From assembly GCA_013433145.1 (NCBI GenBank), contig CM024178.1:5751260-5815259 (forward strand): 64,000 nt of DNA, read 5' to 3'. The stretch is from Ascaris suum (lineage: Eukaryota; Nematoda; Chromadorea; Rhabditida; Ascarididae). The notes below the pieces were generated by a model. The model did not search any database. It worked only from the letters and a program-made list of their open reading frames with translations, and was not told the origin of the DNA. Shown one piece after another: positions 10,794 through 33,435 of this stretch (positions are counted from its first letter, which is position 1; the number at the start of each line of letters is the position of its first letter). The position numbers and the translations under genes were made by a program.

Positions 10794-13700
10794 GCGGTCT
10801 CACACCAGCCTAGCATGATCTATGTTTGTTTTCTTTCCCACTCAGTTTTTACCAGCTCATACTTCAGCCCGCAATTTACCGCTCAGTTTCCTGCGCTTCC
10901 CAACTCACCATAAATCACCTAGCAATCCCTTCTTTATGTAAATATACTCATTCCCATAGCCCGCTGTTTACCTTTCGCGCTTAACACCACGGCCTACTTG
11001 TGTATGTTTCACATTTCACCACGAAACCCCGTTGACCACCTCTCCCTTCATCTCACAACATACTGCTAACTTCCTTACACCTTACTTCTCAACTCATTGT
11101 TAGGCGTCGTTATCATTGCATGTTTCTGCTCATGACACATCACACTGAGTGCGGCTTCAAATTCTCACCTCAAGTCACTAACAGCTTGCTGCTCCACACA
11201 CCGCTTGCTGCCTCACACAACACCACGACATCTTACAACACACCCCTGCGCCGATCAATCAGAAGCTTCGAATGTCGAGAAAAATTGACCCGCAAAATCT
11301 ATTCGGCCAAGCCTGAAGTATTAAATTTTCTGAGCTCAAAACTTCGTCGGCATAATTTCCAAAGTTCTACTGACTGAAAGTGAAGACGATATTAATTTTT
11401 GAATTGGGGAAAATTGGTTTAGAAAGTTTAGCCGACGGAAGAAACAGAACCGACATAACTTTATGATTTGCCGGTAAAAGAAATCTACCCAACAGTTTAC
11501 ACCAACAAGAGAATTGATCAGAGGCTTTTTTAAATTGTATATACGCATTCATCAGGATGTTTTATTATGCATGGTCTTCAGAAAATAATGCTAACAGGTA
11601 AAACTTATAGGTGGAAGTAAACCTGTTATAGAGAGAGAGGGAGAAGGAAAAAGCAGCACATTCGTTTTGTGTACCTATCAACTGACAGTGTTTCCAACAC
11701 ATTCAAATGGAGGATCGAAACTTTTAACTTCTTTTTTTTCATTTTCCTTCATTGTTGGATTTCGATATTTGTTGCGCTTGATTTCTCTTCTTTCTTTCAT
11801 CGAGTGGAATTTCAGTTGTTCGTTATTTCCGATCAGTTATCTTCACTTTCGATGAAATACTAAAATATTTTCAAGAAAATGGAAAAAAAAAACGTCCAAT
11901 AAAATTGTTTATGAATGAAAGTCGATGTGGATAATGAAATCATCCGATGCCGAACCAATCCGCCTATTTCAGTTCATTGGCGATTGATCGTTTGTATTGA
12001 TTCGTTCACTAACCGTTTCATCGTACTCTTTTCACACGCTATTTCGTCATGTCAGTTGTATGGATAACTGAATTTATTTTCCATTTCTGATTATTCGCTA
12101 TTTAAATTGAGTTCTTTTCGTTGTTATCTCCTCTAAGTTATTTGCTTTTCGAAAGGTACACATTTTTATTAGCTTCTCTGTATGTAATAAAGAGGGGATG
12201 GGGATATTTTTATAATCAGGCGTCATGTTATTATGCTTCGTTCTACTCGTGAGGCAGACTGATATATAGTAGATGCTGGAGCGCGGCCTCCATGCAACTA
12301 TATTTATATGCCAATTAGTACTGCACCTCTTGCTGTGGAATTCTTATACATCTCAGTGTTGTTTAACATTGTAATCTTCTATCCTGTTGTTAATTAATCT
12401 CGAGAAGCGGTCGTTGTATAGCTTTTGCTCGTTTAGCAAAAACCCCTCCATGGTTAGTTGGCTGTTACATTACACCCCATTGCGGTTTAATGATAGATAC
12501 TATGCGGCGCCATTTTTCGATTTATACGTGAGCGATTTTTAAGTTAGTGAAGGTATATTCATTCAAGTGCGAGCGACTTCACTCTTGGCTATTTATTTGC
12601 ATTCATATTGGCCCTAGGCTACTAATTTGACATGATTTGCTTCAGCAACACATTCTGCTACTCTTGAATGTCAATTTCGTTTATTTTTGCTCGAAAGACC
12701 TCTCTGGTGACTTTATCCCCTTGCACTTATCGAACCGTTAATTCCGTGACTTGCTCAATTTTCATCTATCGCTTTTGTATCGGCTTTCGAGTAAATACTA
12801 GGTTTCTGAACGTTTGAAATCTCTCTCCCTCACCCTCTCCGCCCCGTATTATATCACCGGTGTCGTGCTGATATCAAAAATCGATATCAATTTACAAAGT
12901 TTTCTTGCCTTCTCGTAGGGATTTCCGATTTAAAGAAAAAGCGCTATACAGTTAGCGGTCATAATCTCTCAAAGTTGGCGTCAATATTCTTTGATTCGAG
13001 GGACACAGCGCCTCATAGGCATACCTCTACAGTTGATTTTACCAAAAGCTAATTACGTTAATGAGCCTATTTAGCATGTTATTGTGCCATCAGATAGGTT
13101 GTTGGTGTTCATTACTGTTGTATAATCGATAGTGTAGAATTGTTGTTTGTACGCTCGTCGCTTTGGCACAGTAATGAAGGCCCATATATGGTATGGCTGA
13201 ACTCCTCATTCATCCATTTCTTCCCCATAACACATCAGCAATACTCGTTGAGGCTGCGCTGTCCTTATATCAGTAAATTGTAATGGCAACTCCTTCGATA
13301 TAGTTTTTACTTTCTTATAGGTTCAAGTACAATTCTAGTTAAGAAAGCGAACATTTTACAATTTATATGGCAAATAATAGTTTTTTCACTCGTCACTGTT
13401 TTGATTTGTTTAATGGCTAAACGTGTATCGTAGAATAAATACTTCGATAGTGTTCTCTTATTGCTGCGAACATTTCACTGGGAATATTAATTAGTTGTTT
13501 TGTCTTTGTTCCCATTCCTCATTGATTCTGATTGAACTTTGTTACTATTGAAAAGTAGCTTAGATTCGCTTCAATTGGCATCTACGAAAAGCCGAGTTTC
13601 GAAAACTTCATCGCTTTCTAATAGTCTTCTAAATAGCAGCTTGCAAACACATAACGGCGACCGCTTTTCATCGTTGATCGCTTCAACGCGAAGTCGAAAT

Positions 13701-16700
13701 TTTTGAAAGCTTGTCAGAAACAGGCGCATCTTCCTCATTGTTTGCATCATCGCTTATCGCTTTCTTGATCCTTCCGCGTCGACTGTTTAACGAGAGAAGA
13801 GGAAGGGACCGCGATATGTGCAAGATTTTAAATCTGTCAGCTATGCGTGCGAAAAGTGAGAAACGATCCTATTATACAATTGGTAGGAAGGAAACTATGA
13901 AAAACCTACGGATAGTTGGGGGCTACCGCAGTGCGACTTTGAAAAATTGGCATGTTCAATGCTGGGCTCACGAGGAGTGGGGAAGAGATTATAACGAAAA
14001 GTCGATAATTGGTTTGATCTGCAGTTTATTTGTTCACGAATTGAAATACTAAATGAGCATATAATCGATTGTCGCAGTTCTCGAAATAATTAAATAAAAA
14101 AGAATTTTTTTTCAGTTGAATTTCAGATGAGTGTTATGTTCGTCGAAGTGATGTTTTAATTGCTGATATTTTTCACTCTCTCGCTCATTGTATCCTAAAT
14201 AAAAAATGCGCATCATAAATCATTGACGCATCACAACAATGCACAATGCACATACTCTTAGCTTGCATTGATGCCGTTTTCCGCTAGCAACATATGGCGA
14301 TTGCCATGCCATTTTCAATGCTTATGAAAATGGTTCTTATGCCTTGAATACCAGTTGGCCTCACCGCGCCTCCCATCAGCTTCTTCTTCTATGAGGACGT
14401 TAATTAAGCGAATATAATAAGAATTGAGTGAGTTCTTATTAGTTCCTTGGTCGTTATTGATTACTGATTTATTCAAGGTAATTTTTAAGGTAGTCCAAGG
14501 TAGTTCAAGTGATTTTAGGCGGTGTACTACTCGTGAACTGATTGAATAAGCAAGAACTAAATTATGATGCGTCATGTTTGTGCAAAAGGCGAAATTCCAA
14601 GTACTCAACGAGATCATTGACAAAGAATGGTAACTGTGGCGATAAATATGGGAAATATGTTGTGAAAAGGTGATGAGAATGTGTCTTTGTAATTTATATG
14701 TATACTGTTGGCAAATAGTTACGTAATGAGTGAAAAAATAAACGAAAGAAAAAAAACTTTTTCTGTATAAAACTTAATGATTTCATTTTTCCGTCGAAGT
14801 AAATAATTGGAAAATATTACTGTAATTGAGGTAATTGATTCACTTTGGGGGAAATCTTTTTACTTTCTTCATTTTTTATTATTCATACTTTTTCCAACTT
14901 ATTTCTCTTTTCAAAACTTTCTTTTTTTCATTTCTTTGGGAGAAAATTCTATTAATGTTTAAAAGACAACACTTATGTACCTTTTTAATGAGCAAATGCT
15001 CGAAGAGAACACTCAACAAGTTTGTGAACTTATGGGCTAGTTTTCAGAGGAAGCAGAATGTCCGTTTGTGTTTTTTTTTTCGAATGCAAAAAAAGTCGCT
15101 TCGATGGCGAAATTATTGCGACATTTAAAACATTTCGACGTTTTGATTCAGTAAAATTAGTGCAACAGAAAGTATTGATTTTGAGGGCAATTTTTTCTTC
15201 ATAGTTAGCATAACTAGGAGTCCACAAGTTTCCATCCATTTGATCTGATCTGAATATTTCAAGTTGAACTGTCGCTCAGAAATTGCTTTGCATTGATAAA
15301 TAAATACTCCATTCAGCAAGAAGCCAAGTTATTTCTTCCATCTCAACGTTGGAAAAGCTTGAAAAGCGATTTTGTCAATATTTATATGGCCAGCTTCTTA
15401 TTTTTTAAACTTAACCCTGCTTGTAATGTAAGCGATATTTTAATGGGTATTGTGCACAATTACACACTCAACAATCATCAGTCATCATCCAAGCAAAAAG
15501 TATTATTGAAATTGAAATTTGTTGCATAAAGCAAATACTGGAAATTTATTGAACTAATTTCTATAGGAACGAATGAACTTTCTTGAAATGTTTCATTTGA
15601 AGCTTCTGATGAGGTAACTTTCTTGTTGTAATATTGGACAATCCGGATTGATCGAAAATTTGAATTTTTTAGTCTCACTCAGAAAATTTGAGTTTATTTA
15701 ATTCTTCTGTTCAAATTGTTTTCTCTTGTTGATGAATCGATCTCGGATCAGAGTCTGTGATGAGTTTCTATACAGGTCGAGCTAAGCACCAGGAGACATC
15801 TCTGGAGGGTGAGGTTGCGAAACTGTTCTAAGCAATAGGACAATTACGCTTTTAGGTCCTCTCTCACACACAGCTCATTGACCGGTTGGATGTGCACTTT
15901 TTGCACCTTCATAAGCTCGCCTTTTCTCGTCATTTTCCATTATTTGTGCTTGCAAGTTCTGAGCTTAAAGCGCTCACGTTTGGCTATAAAACGTTTATAG
16001 TTAAGCTGCCATTTGCAATGCAGTTTATGTGCATGCACGCACTGACTTCATCTGCTTATTTGGCAGTATTTTAGTCCGAAATTTCAGATTGTCTTATAAT
16101 ATAGTTTTTTATCTCTCGAATTTGCGATTAGAAAAGCATCTGGCCAGTTGGTGAGAGAGGAAGAGAGGAGGGAGGGAGGAAGGAAGAGGAAGGGGCAGGA
16201 AGAAGTGAGCTCAGCGTAATTTCGAATGGTGATTTCATGCTCAGATCTGGACAAATATATGCAAGAAGAAACTTTTTTACGTATTTCAATCGGCTATAGA
16301 TTATTGACGAGTTCATGCGGCCCACGGCTCAAGCTTGTTTTGAAGAGGTTTGATGAATTATCTCGATCCATCAAGTTTAACTGTTTAATGGAAGGGGAAT
16401 AATGAAAAATATTGAAATGAAAAATGTCACTATCGTGCAATCACTCATCTCTATTCAAGGTTGCGCAATATTCTAGGCATGGTGAAGAGCGCTCATTATA
16501 TTTACACACGTCAGTTGTGATGGTGCACCATTGCTTTCCGCAAATAATGCTCTCATCAGCTCTATTGACAGTAGCACATATTTGCACGCCACGAACAACT
16601 ATTCCTCAACTAGAGAGTTCATCATTTCTCACCTGCACAAGTGGAATCCTTTCATCGAACTTGTTACCTTTGATTTGCTTCGTATTAAAGGTGATACTGT

Positions 16701-17705
16701 CAATATTTATGCGATTATCTATCTGTTGACGAAAATTTGGTTTTTTTTAAAAAAGCTTAACTTTGGTGTAGACTCAATCTGAAGCAGTGAGTTCATTGAA
16801 CTTTTTGATAGCTGTTAAGGCTGTTAGCTTTGTTCAACAAATTTTATCCCATTAGCGCAAGTATTTGCTCCTGTCGATTCATGAATGCCTCGTAGACTTC
16901 AATTCATACATCTGATTCTTTGATCTGCTATCCATTAAAAAATTCATAGCGGTTTCTCTTTCTGCGATAGTAGTTAACTCGTAGAATGAAAAGGCCTTTT
17001 AATCTTCACCACTACGAATGTTCCCTAACCTCCAAGGTCTTTGTTTCTTCTGCTTGTATGCGGAAATAACTGATGGTCTTTGATGAATTTGGATCTGTTA
17101 TTAGACTGTAGTCCGACGCATCGAAGAAGCCCGATTGTTGTCTAAATCTAAGGCAGCAGCACCTCTTCTTTGTCCATTTCTCTTTGCCTCATACTTTATT
17201 TCTTTCACTGTTTGAACCATAGGTATTACTCGTTGATAATATAGTAACAGACAGTCGAGATATCGTATGCATGATTCCGGTCTCTTCTTACAGTACTGAT
17301 ATCCACTGAATTAATGCATTTATAAAGCTAATGCATAAATGCATAATCGGCATTCGTTCTCTATTTGATTTTCTTCAGATCTATAAATGTTTTTTGTATT
17401 TTCCTCCAGATCTCAGCAAGCGGTCTAATGAACTTAGTGGCCAATCTAATGAGCTGATGAACTATTGAAATCATTCTGCAAAAAAAGGTATCTTCAGAAA
17501 GCTAAGACATTATCACTTTAAGTTAAAAATTGAAGTATTTTTCCACACGCAAAATGTGGCCTTTTTCCTCAGATAACTATTTTCATCGATGTTTGCTTCA
17601 TTTTACACATAAAGACGCTTATTTGTTATTAATAGGAAAGAGATAGCTGTGCTAAGCAACGCTTTTCCTTTACTTCCCTCTCATCACTGAATGGGATTAA
17701 GCCAC

Positions 17706-17741
17706 GGGAAAGGGAGGGGATTAATTTGGGGAGGACGGGGA
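17706..17741 (+). repeat. G-rich tract
   Basis: Runs of three or more G (GGGAAAGGGAGGGG, then GGGGAGGACGGGG) fit a G-quadruplex pattern. One of several such tracts in the window. Confidence 0.6.
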
Positions 17742-18628
17742 TGAAAACGTTTGTCAAATGAAGTTAACTAATTTGTTCTCGTTCGAGCACTTTATCAAGT
17801 ACTCTGCATTTATCTCGTATCGAAAGAACCCTTGATTGTTGCCTTTGGCTTTGGAGACTCGACATGGCTAAATAAAACAGTGGCAGAAGGCAACAGCAAT
17901 AGAAGGTCCAAAACCAAAAAATAAAGATACGACGTCCAAAAACTACGAAGGAGCAATTTATGAAATATGTAAATAAATGTTCGATTTATAGTGGAAGCGT
18001 TCATTTCTCTAGTTAAGAAATGCAGAAGCACATCACAATAGCTGGAACGACGTCCACTTTCGGATTTCACTTTCCTACCAGCCGGTCTCATAAATCAGCA
18101 GCCAAAAGTGAAATCTTGTTTGAACTACTCGATCATCGCAAGAGACCTCTAACCATAAATCCCATCTTGATCCGTCCGATGAGTAAAATGAAAATTCGTC
18201 TATTCTAAGATGCACGCTAATTTTTTTTGCACCTTCGAATACATTTAACCGCTTTTGAGGTTGATGGATCAGTGTAGAATATGATGCTGGCGATTCTCAT
18301 GAATTTTATCTCGAGCACTCTCGTTAAAGTTTGCGGCCAGACAGGCGGACGCACATAGTTCACAGATGCGACATCGTCGTGAATAGCTTCCGGAAAGAAA
18401 ATTTTGCAAGACAAAGCAAACTGAAGTAATTGATGAAAAAAGAACAAATTATGTATTAATTCAACGATCGATGAAAAAACGACTCATTTATTGGTTAAAT
18501 TAATGGCGGCGAAACCGATTAGCTGCTGATCTAAAATAAGTGAAATCGATGCCAGCAATTGTTAGTGTATTGCGGATCTGAAAACAATGCGAAATGCTCT
18601 AAGTCGCATAACTCTTCAGCGGATAATG

Positions 18629-18778
<150 letters not shown>

Positions 18779-19559
18779 TTTTGATATATATATGGCTTTT
18801 TGGAGCTCTTTTTTTCCGCTGACAGAAGGCATTAACGGTAAGAAGTCTTTATTCTGATCGTTCTGGTTATACGTGATGAAGACTTCCTTAAATAAGAAGA
18901 ATGTCAGTGACAGGAATCTTACCAGTGGATATTCCGGCTCTTTAAGAATTTGTCTCTTGAGAACCTTCTTGGCGTTCGTCGATAGGTTATACGAAGATTA
19001 CGCTCTTCGACATTTTCTAGATTGTGTTCGAAACAAAAAAGTTCTCATAAAAAACTTTTTGTCAACAGACAATTAATTCCTGTCGAAAGGAAAGAGGAAT
19101 CCTGCATCAATTATTTATGAGGGGAAGAATGACTCGTTGGATATGTCCAACATTTGTAATAGACTCACCTTTCAACTGCTTTAATTCACCTCACCAATAA
19201 AAATGAGGTCGATGAGTTAATTAGGTTCATTAGATGCACTTTAGTCTTAAATGAGCATTCCACAAATTGCTCGGCAGCATCATATCTCGAAGGCTGAAAA
19301 AATTTTCGTCTCTTTGCTGTATGAGCCAGTTTTCGCGTATCTTCGCTAGCATATCAGTGATGATTTTTTAAATACACTAGTGAGTTTTCTTTCATAGCAT
19401 CTTTCAAGTTGTATGATGAATTTTTGCAGTAATCTTCTCTAGTAAATAGGCAAGTAAATAGTATTTCTATTCTACAGTGTAAGTTTGATAATGCCACCAC
19501 TTTACAGTATATATTAAACAATGCCTCGACCTTAAAATTTATGCGACACGATTCCTCTG

Positions 19560-19597
19560 CTGCACCATGTATACTGTGCTATTTCGCTATGGTGCAG
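19560..19597. other. Inverted repeat CTGCACCAT/ATGGTGCAG
   Basis: Nine-base perfect arms at 19560-19568 and 19589-19597 with a 20-base loop, about 170 bases before the first CCDC9-like exon. It may be chance or a regulatory palindrome. Confidence 0.45.
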
Positions 19598-19763
19598 TAT
19601 GTGCTATGCAACGTTTCTGTGCTATAGTACATGTGTGTGGTTTTTTGCTCTGTAATATAGGCGTTATTTGTACGACTATTTAGATTTCATCTCAATATGC
19701 TAAAAAAAGCTGTGCATTATAATGCTTCATTTTTGTGTGAATGCACCGAAATCTATTCATTTC

Positions 19764-19765
19764 AG
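19764..19765 (+). promoter_or_regulatory. 3' splice site (cis or spliced-leader) of CCDC9-like exon 1
   Basis: TTCATTTCAG ends here, 25 bases before the chosen ATG at 19791. A short leader like this fits trans-splicing in nematodes. If an upstream coding exon exists, the frame also stays open across SNEHWTP from 19767. Confidence 0.45.
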
Positions 19766-19790
19766 AGCATCCAACGAACACTGGACACCA

Positions 19791-28910
<9,120 letters not shown>

Positions 28911-29066
28911 GTGTTGTGAGGGGTGCAAAGAGGCGCACAGTCACTCTTTGTTTATTTTCCATCCTTTCGCTCTTCTGTGATTTCCATCGAAGAGCCGCAA
29001 AGAAAAAAATATTTGCGGTTACTTCAAAGTGTGCACATTTATAATGTTTTGTTTATATGTAAACTT

Positions 29067-29072
29067 AATAAA
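29067..29072 (+). terminator. Poly(A) signal AATAAA of CCDC9-like gene
   Basis: Canonical AATAAA 157 bases after the TGA stop at 28910. The first clear one downstream of the gene. Confidence 0.6.
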
Positions 29073-32000
29073 TAATTTCTGTTCCAATTTCTTCGCATTT
29101 TTCACATATTTCCACACATGAAAGAGAAGACAGGAATCCGAAAAATGTTATGAAAAATATTTGAATCTGCGAAATCGCTGAAATGGTTCGGATAGTTATC
29201 TGGAGAGTATCTTCAGGTGAAGCATCATCTACGACCATTTTCTGAAACAACTCCAGTGAATGGCTGAATAAATAAGTGTGATGATCGAATGGAGATGCAG
29301 TATTGTGGTGGAAGATGAGCGCAGATATTTTTATACGGTTTCGTTTGCCAACAAACAACGTTCTGCATGCTTATTGAAAGAGGGAAAGGAGAGAAAAGGA
29401 AGAGCCAAAATCAATCGAGAATTTAACGCAGAGGATTTAAAGGAAAAGTTTCAATGCTTAACAAAGCCATTTGATTTGGCCTCACCCTTGCTTCCGCCGC
29501 ATCCCATCCCCACTCTCACTCTGCCCACACTACACAATAAATTCCACTTCCCACCCCATAGGCATATCCAGCAAGCGAGCAGTCGTCTTCTTAACGGACT
29601 CGACAATGAAATATCTAAATAATATGGTTGAATTTATGTGATGTATGTCGATATGAGACAGTTAAGATTAATTCTTAGCTGGGAATTGTTCGAATATTCC
29701 AGGTCGTCATTTTCACGCCGAACGAAACTCAATTATGCTTAAGTCGGGAATGGTTTTGAAACGTAAATAGGGTGAAGTTTAAATGAACAGGTGAATAGCT
29801 CAGGTGTTTGGAGATTCACTAAACAACCGATTAGTTGTTTCGCCGACTGAGCTATGCGCTACTAATAAAGTTAATGAATTTGAAGTTTCTGAGAGGAAAG
29901 CTTATTCTGCTGTTCATGAGGGCTAGCGAAATAAAAAGGCCAATCAGCCTCAAACGGTTGATCGCTTTACAGCTTCTCACTTACACAGATGTACCACCGA
30001 ACATCTGCCGGTATCCGGGCAAACGACTCTGCCATTCCAAGTGGAAACTAACCTTCAGTGACAGTCGTCTTTGCATGCATTCGTTTAATCGCATTTTCAT
30101 AAAGTTTTTCGTTTTTATGACGGATTTCTTTCTTCTATCTTAATCAGAAATTAAAAAACTATTCTAAAACGTTGTACGCATCTAATCTTCGATCAAAAAT
30201 CGCTGAAGTTGAGAGGATGTGGTCATGATGACAGCGCGCTTTCTGGAACATCATGAAACGATCATCACAATCCTTCAACGACTGAGGATAGCTGGCCAAG
30301 AAATTGAAGTTAATGGAATATTCAGTAAAATTTCGGTCAATAACTTCTTGGATGCTTATATTCCTCAACCCTCCCAACTTTCCCCAGCAAGAATCTCTCC
30401 TGCTTCATCTGCTTCCACAGTACACCATTTCTTTCTTTATGCAAATTATCAAGTTGTAAACGAGTTTTTGGTTAACGATTTTCAGTGTTGTGAAGGATAT
30501 TAGAGTTGAGCAGAGGTTTTAAATTTGCCCTCAGCATAGTTGACACTTGATCACTACTGTACCAGCATAACACCAGTGACTTCCGAGTAGAGTCGAAATT
30601 GATGACTTCAGTCTCAAAAATACGCACTAATGAAGAGCCGCATGATGTCATCAATCGCTATGCTTGACGAGAGTCTTTTGAAGCGCACGCATGCTGCACT
30701 TCTTCGTTACAGTAATCCAAACAGCGACGAGACTCCGACTTCATTGGAGTGATGCATTCAAAGAAATGCTTCCATTAACAATAGCGGATCAACAATTTCC
30801 CTTCAACAATTGGACCTTTGCTTTTAAGGTTTGAGTTTTAGAATTTTCCTGTATTTTAGGTGGGAAAATTTTCTGAATAATCCAGGCTAAGTTCAAAAGC
30901 AATAAGAGACGTAAAAATCTCTATCTCTTATCATACTTAGTGGTCGTTAAATCTAAAAAATTCTCGCACATTAAATAAACATTCAAACCGAGGATTTTCG
31001 CCAAAAAAAGCAATTTCAATTACTTGGAAAAATCGAGAAACTAAAAAATAGCGTTTGATTATACTTGAAACATAAATTGGGCGGTGTCAAAACACCAAAT
31101 TTCATAAACATTTCAAGCGCACGGTTTGCCATCACGTTCAACGCCATCGTCTTCTAAATACTTTCTAAAAATATGATTGGTCTTTCCTTTTCCATTCTTA
31201 GGGCTCAAGTACCACTCAAGCTTAGAAGTACACCAGTCCGCTGGTATAATTTTCAACCATCCATTCCGCACGATCCATTAAATCAGTCAATTGGCGGACA
31301 GAAAATGCTCCAGGTGTAAATATACAAGCGGTCATATCTGATAGGATGCAGCAATTTTAATGGCAAGCCTTTGAAACCACATCGAATTAAGCCATTTATT
31401 CCACTCAAAGAACGTAGTTGAAGAAGATAATCACTGCATATTTCCAGAAAATACATATGCGGCGTAAGTAATATAAACCAAGAACACAGCTGTGGGTCAT
31501 TAAAGCAAGATCTCCTAAAATTTAGCAAAAATTCAGAGCATCAGGTGCTCAGAAAAGCTCCTGAAGGTAATTTGCCAAAGTTTTTTCGTTGAGAAATTGT
31601 GTTCATCTTCTACAGATGTGAACATATGTAGGATCATCGCTCTCAATAGATCAATTCCAGATCTCGTCAGTAAGCTTGTCACTTAAGTTGAAACAGGTAT
31701 GGATCGGTTTTTTTGCTTCTCACACTTTTTCTTGATGACTCCGAGAGACTCTTGACACTTTACAACACTTTAGCTGTGCAAGCTCTATGGATGTCGTTGC
31801 CTCTTTAAGTGCCCTAGTTGTTATTGTGCACTGTAGATACTGTACAGAAAAAATTTCGTCAGTTATGCTGTAGAACGAAAAGGCAAAACAGCACAGAGTA
31901 CACCACATTGGGCAATGTCATTCATATCTCTCAATTAGTTCAGTCTGAGATATAAATTAAACAATTGTTCGTGTCTGAGTGACTAAAAACGTTACTCCAC

Positions 32001-32933
32001 CCCCACTAACTAGCACATCCATAAAAATAATGAATGCATCAAATGACGCTACTCGATTTCCAAAATTCTCTTTCATTACCTCCGTTTGAATGCCTGCTAA
32101 CTCTATAGCCATAAACTTGTCGATAAATATGTTCACAGAAAGGCTTTAAATCAGATAAGTTGAATGCTTCCCGTGAACAAGACACAAATACGGCATGGCA
32201 TTATGAACCTCAAAAAACGATTCAAGGAGTATAGAGCAAAATCACTAAACTACTTCAACTGCAAAAAAGGAATACTTCGAAGGTTTGGCGGAAAGCAATA
32301 CTCAGTGAATTACTCGCCAACGATTTTACAGTTTGCAGACATTTTGCCATGGAAATTCAATTGAAAAGGAGGCAGTCAATGCAATACAACTATGACGAAA
32401 TCTATTTGAATAAAAATAACAATATACCTACATAGAGCATAGATAGAATAATGTGGTTGCAATGAGAAATTAGGTCCTAATGCTCATAAGACAATGACAT
32501 CCTCATTCGAATAGAGGATATACCAGTTAAGAGGTAAACCATACCAAATAACTGCTACTGATAGAAAATATTCTTGGCTTATAAAAACTGCGAATATAAA
32601 TGGGCGAATTTTGGCAATGCCATTCTTATTATGTATGACACTATAGGCATTTCTCAAAGTAATTATGCAGTGAATCTCTGCTGGCCATAAGGGTCAAAAT
32701 AACTAAGATAACGACCAGTATAAATAGCACAGCATACAATAAACATCAATTCTTTGATATATGCTAGAGTTTACGCTCAACAGTCGTCTAATGCTTAAGT
32801 GGCTCTCATGTTGCATGTATCACCAGGAGATCGGTAATCCGATAGAGAAAAATACAGACGACGCATAATAAAAGGCGAACGGAGAACGAAGAACAAACAT
32901 AAAATATGTTCGCTAACGTTTAACGTTTCATAA
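29073..32933. other. Intergenic between CCDC9-like and SIX genes
   Basis: AT-rich, with ORFs up to 114 codons (29278-29622 plus) but no recognisable domain or splice structure. It contains the tRNA-like stem-loop at 29795-29855. Its right part is a plausible location for SIX-gene cis-regulatory DNA, but no specific site is identified. Confidence 0.5.
29795..29855 (-). ncRNA. tRNA-like stem-loop, possible tRNA-derived element or pseudogene
   Basis: Read on the minus strand, TAGCTCAGTCGG (from about 29854) fits the tRNA A-box pattern TRGCNNAGYNGG. Arms ATAGCTCAG and CTGAGCTAT (29847-29855 and 29795-29803 on the plus strand) form a 9-bp outer stem. AAACAAC/GTTGTTT (29821-29827, 29834-29840) form a 7-bp inner stem with a 6-base loop. 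A normal B-box (GGTTCGANTCC) is not present, only a degenerate GTGAATCTCC, and the layout does not fold as a standard cloverleaf. It is therefore not called a functional tRNA. Confidence 0.35.
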
Positions 32934-33173
32934 TTAAGAATTATTGCATTCTTGAGACATTGGGTCTATAGGAGAGCACAAGTCGGCAACGGATACGGTA
33001 GAAATCTTTCGCAATTGAGATTTGGATTTTACATAGAGCGAGTGCATTAAACATAAGTCAGTAGCAACTTGCTCGTGAGGTGCAGGTGTTTTTGTTGTTG
33101 TTACATCAGTAAGTGACATATCAGTACATGTGGTTTCGGTGACAGTTGTAATCGGCTGGCAACTAGCTTGCAT
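32934..33173 (-). CDS. Hypothetical 79-residue ORF, divergent from SIX gene
   Basis: A Met-initiated minus-strand ORF beginning MQASCQPITTVTETTCTDMS, with threonine-rich and cysteine-containing composition, ending MSQECNNS. An in-frame stop lies five codons upstream, so the ORF is self-contained. Its start faces the SIX start about 260 bases away. No family, signal peptide or splice structure is evident. It could be chance. Confidence 0.18.
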   Translation of the reverse strand: MQASCQPITTVTETTCTDMSLTDVTTTKTPAPHEQVATDLCLMHSLYVKSKSQLRKISTVSVADLCSPIDPMSQECNNS

Positions 33174-33435
33174 TTGCCGTTGCGATCAACGAAAAACGAA
33201 CAACCGTCGACGTGGATGAGTGACGTACCTATAGAAGTGAATCGTTATAGAAGTTAGCGACAGCTTTTCGTTGCTTCACCACCAGACATTGAAGAGCAGG
33301 TAACGAGGAGGGCACGAAGTCATCGTCACTCATTCTCATCAACGCCGATGCTTTTCCGCATAGCACAACGAGTCCCGCCTACCAATGGCGCATCTCGTTT
33401 CACGACGGTGGCATTCAGTTACGCGTTCAGCAGCT

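Noticed and set aside
10541..10816. Minus-strand 91-codon ORF
   Set aside because: It overlaps the two stem-loops and has no recognisable domain or splice context.
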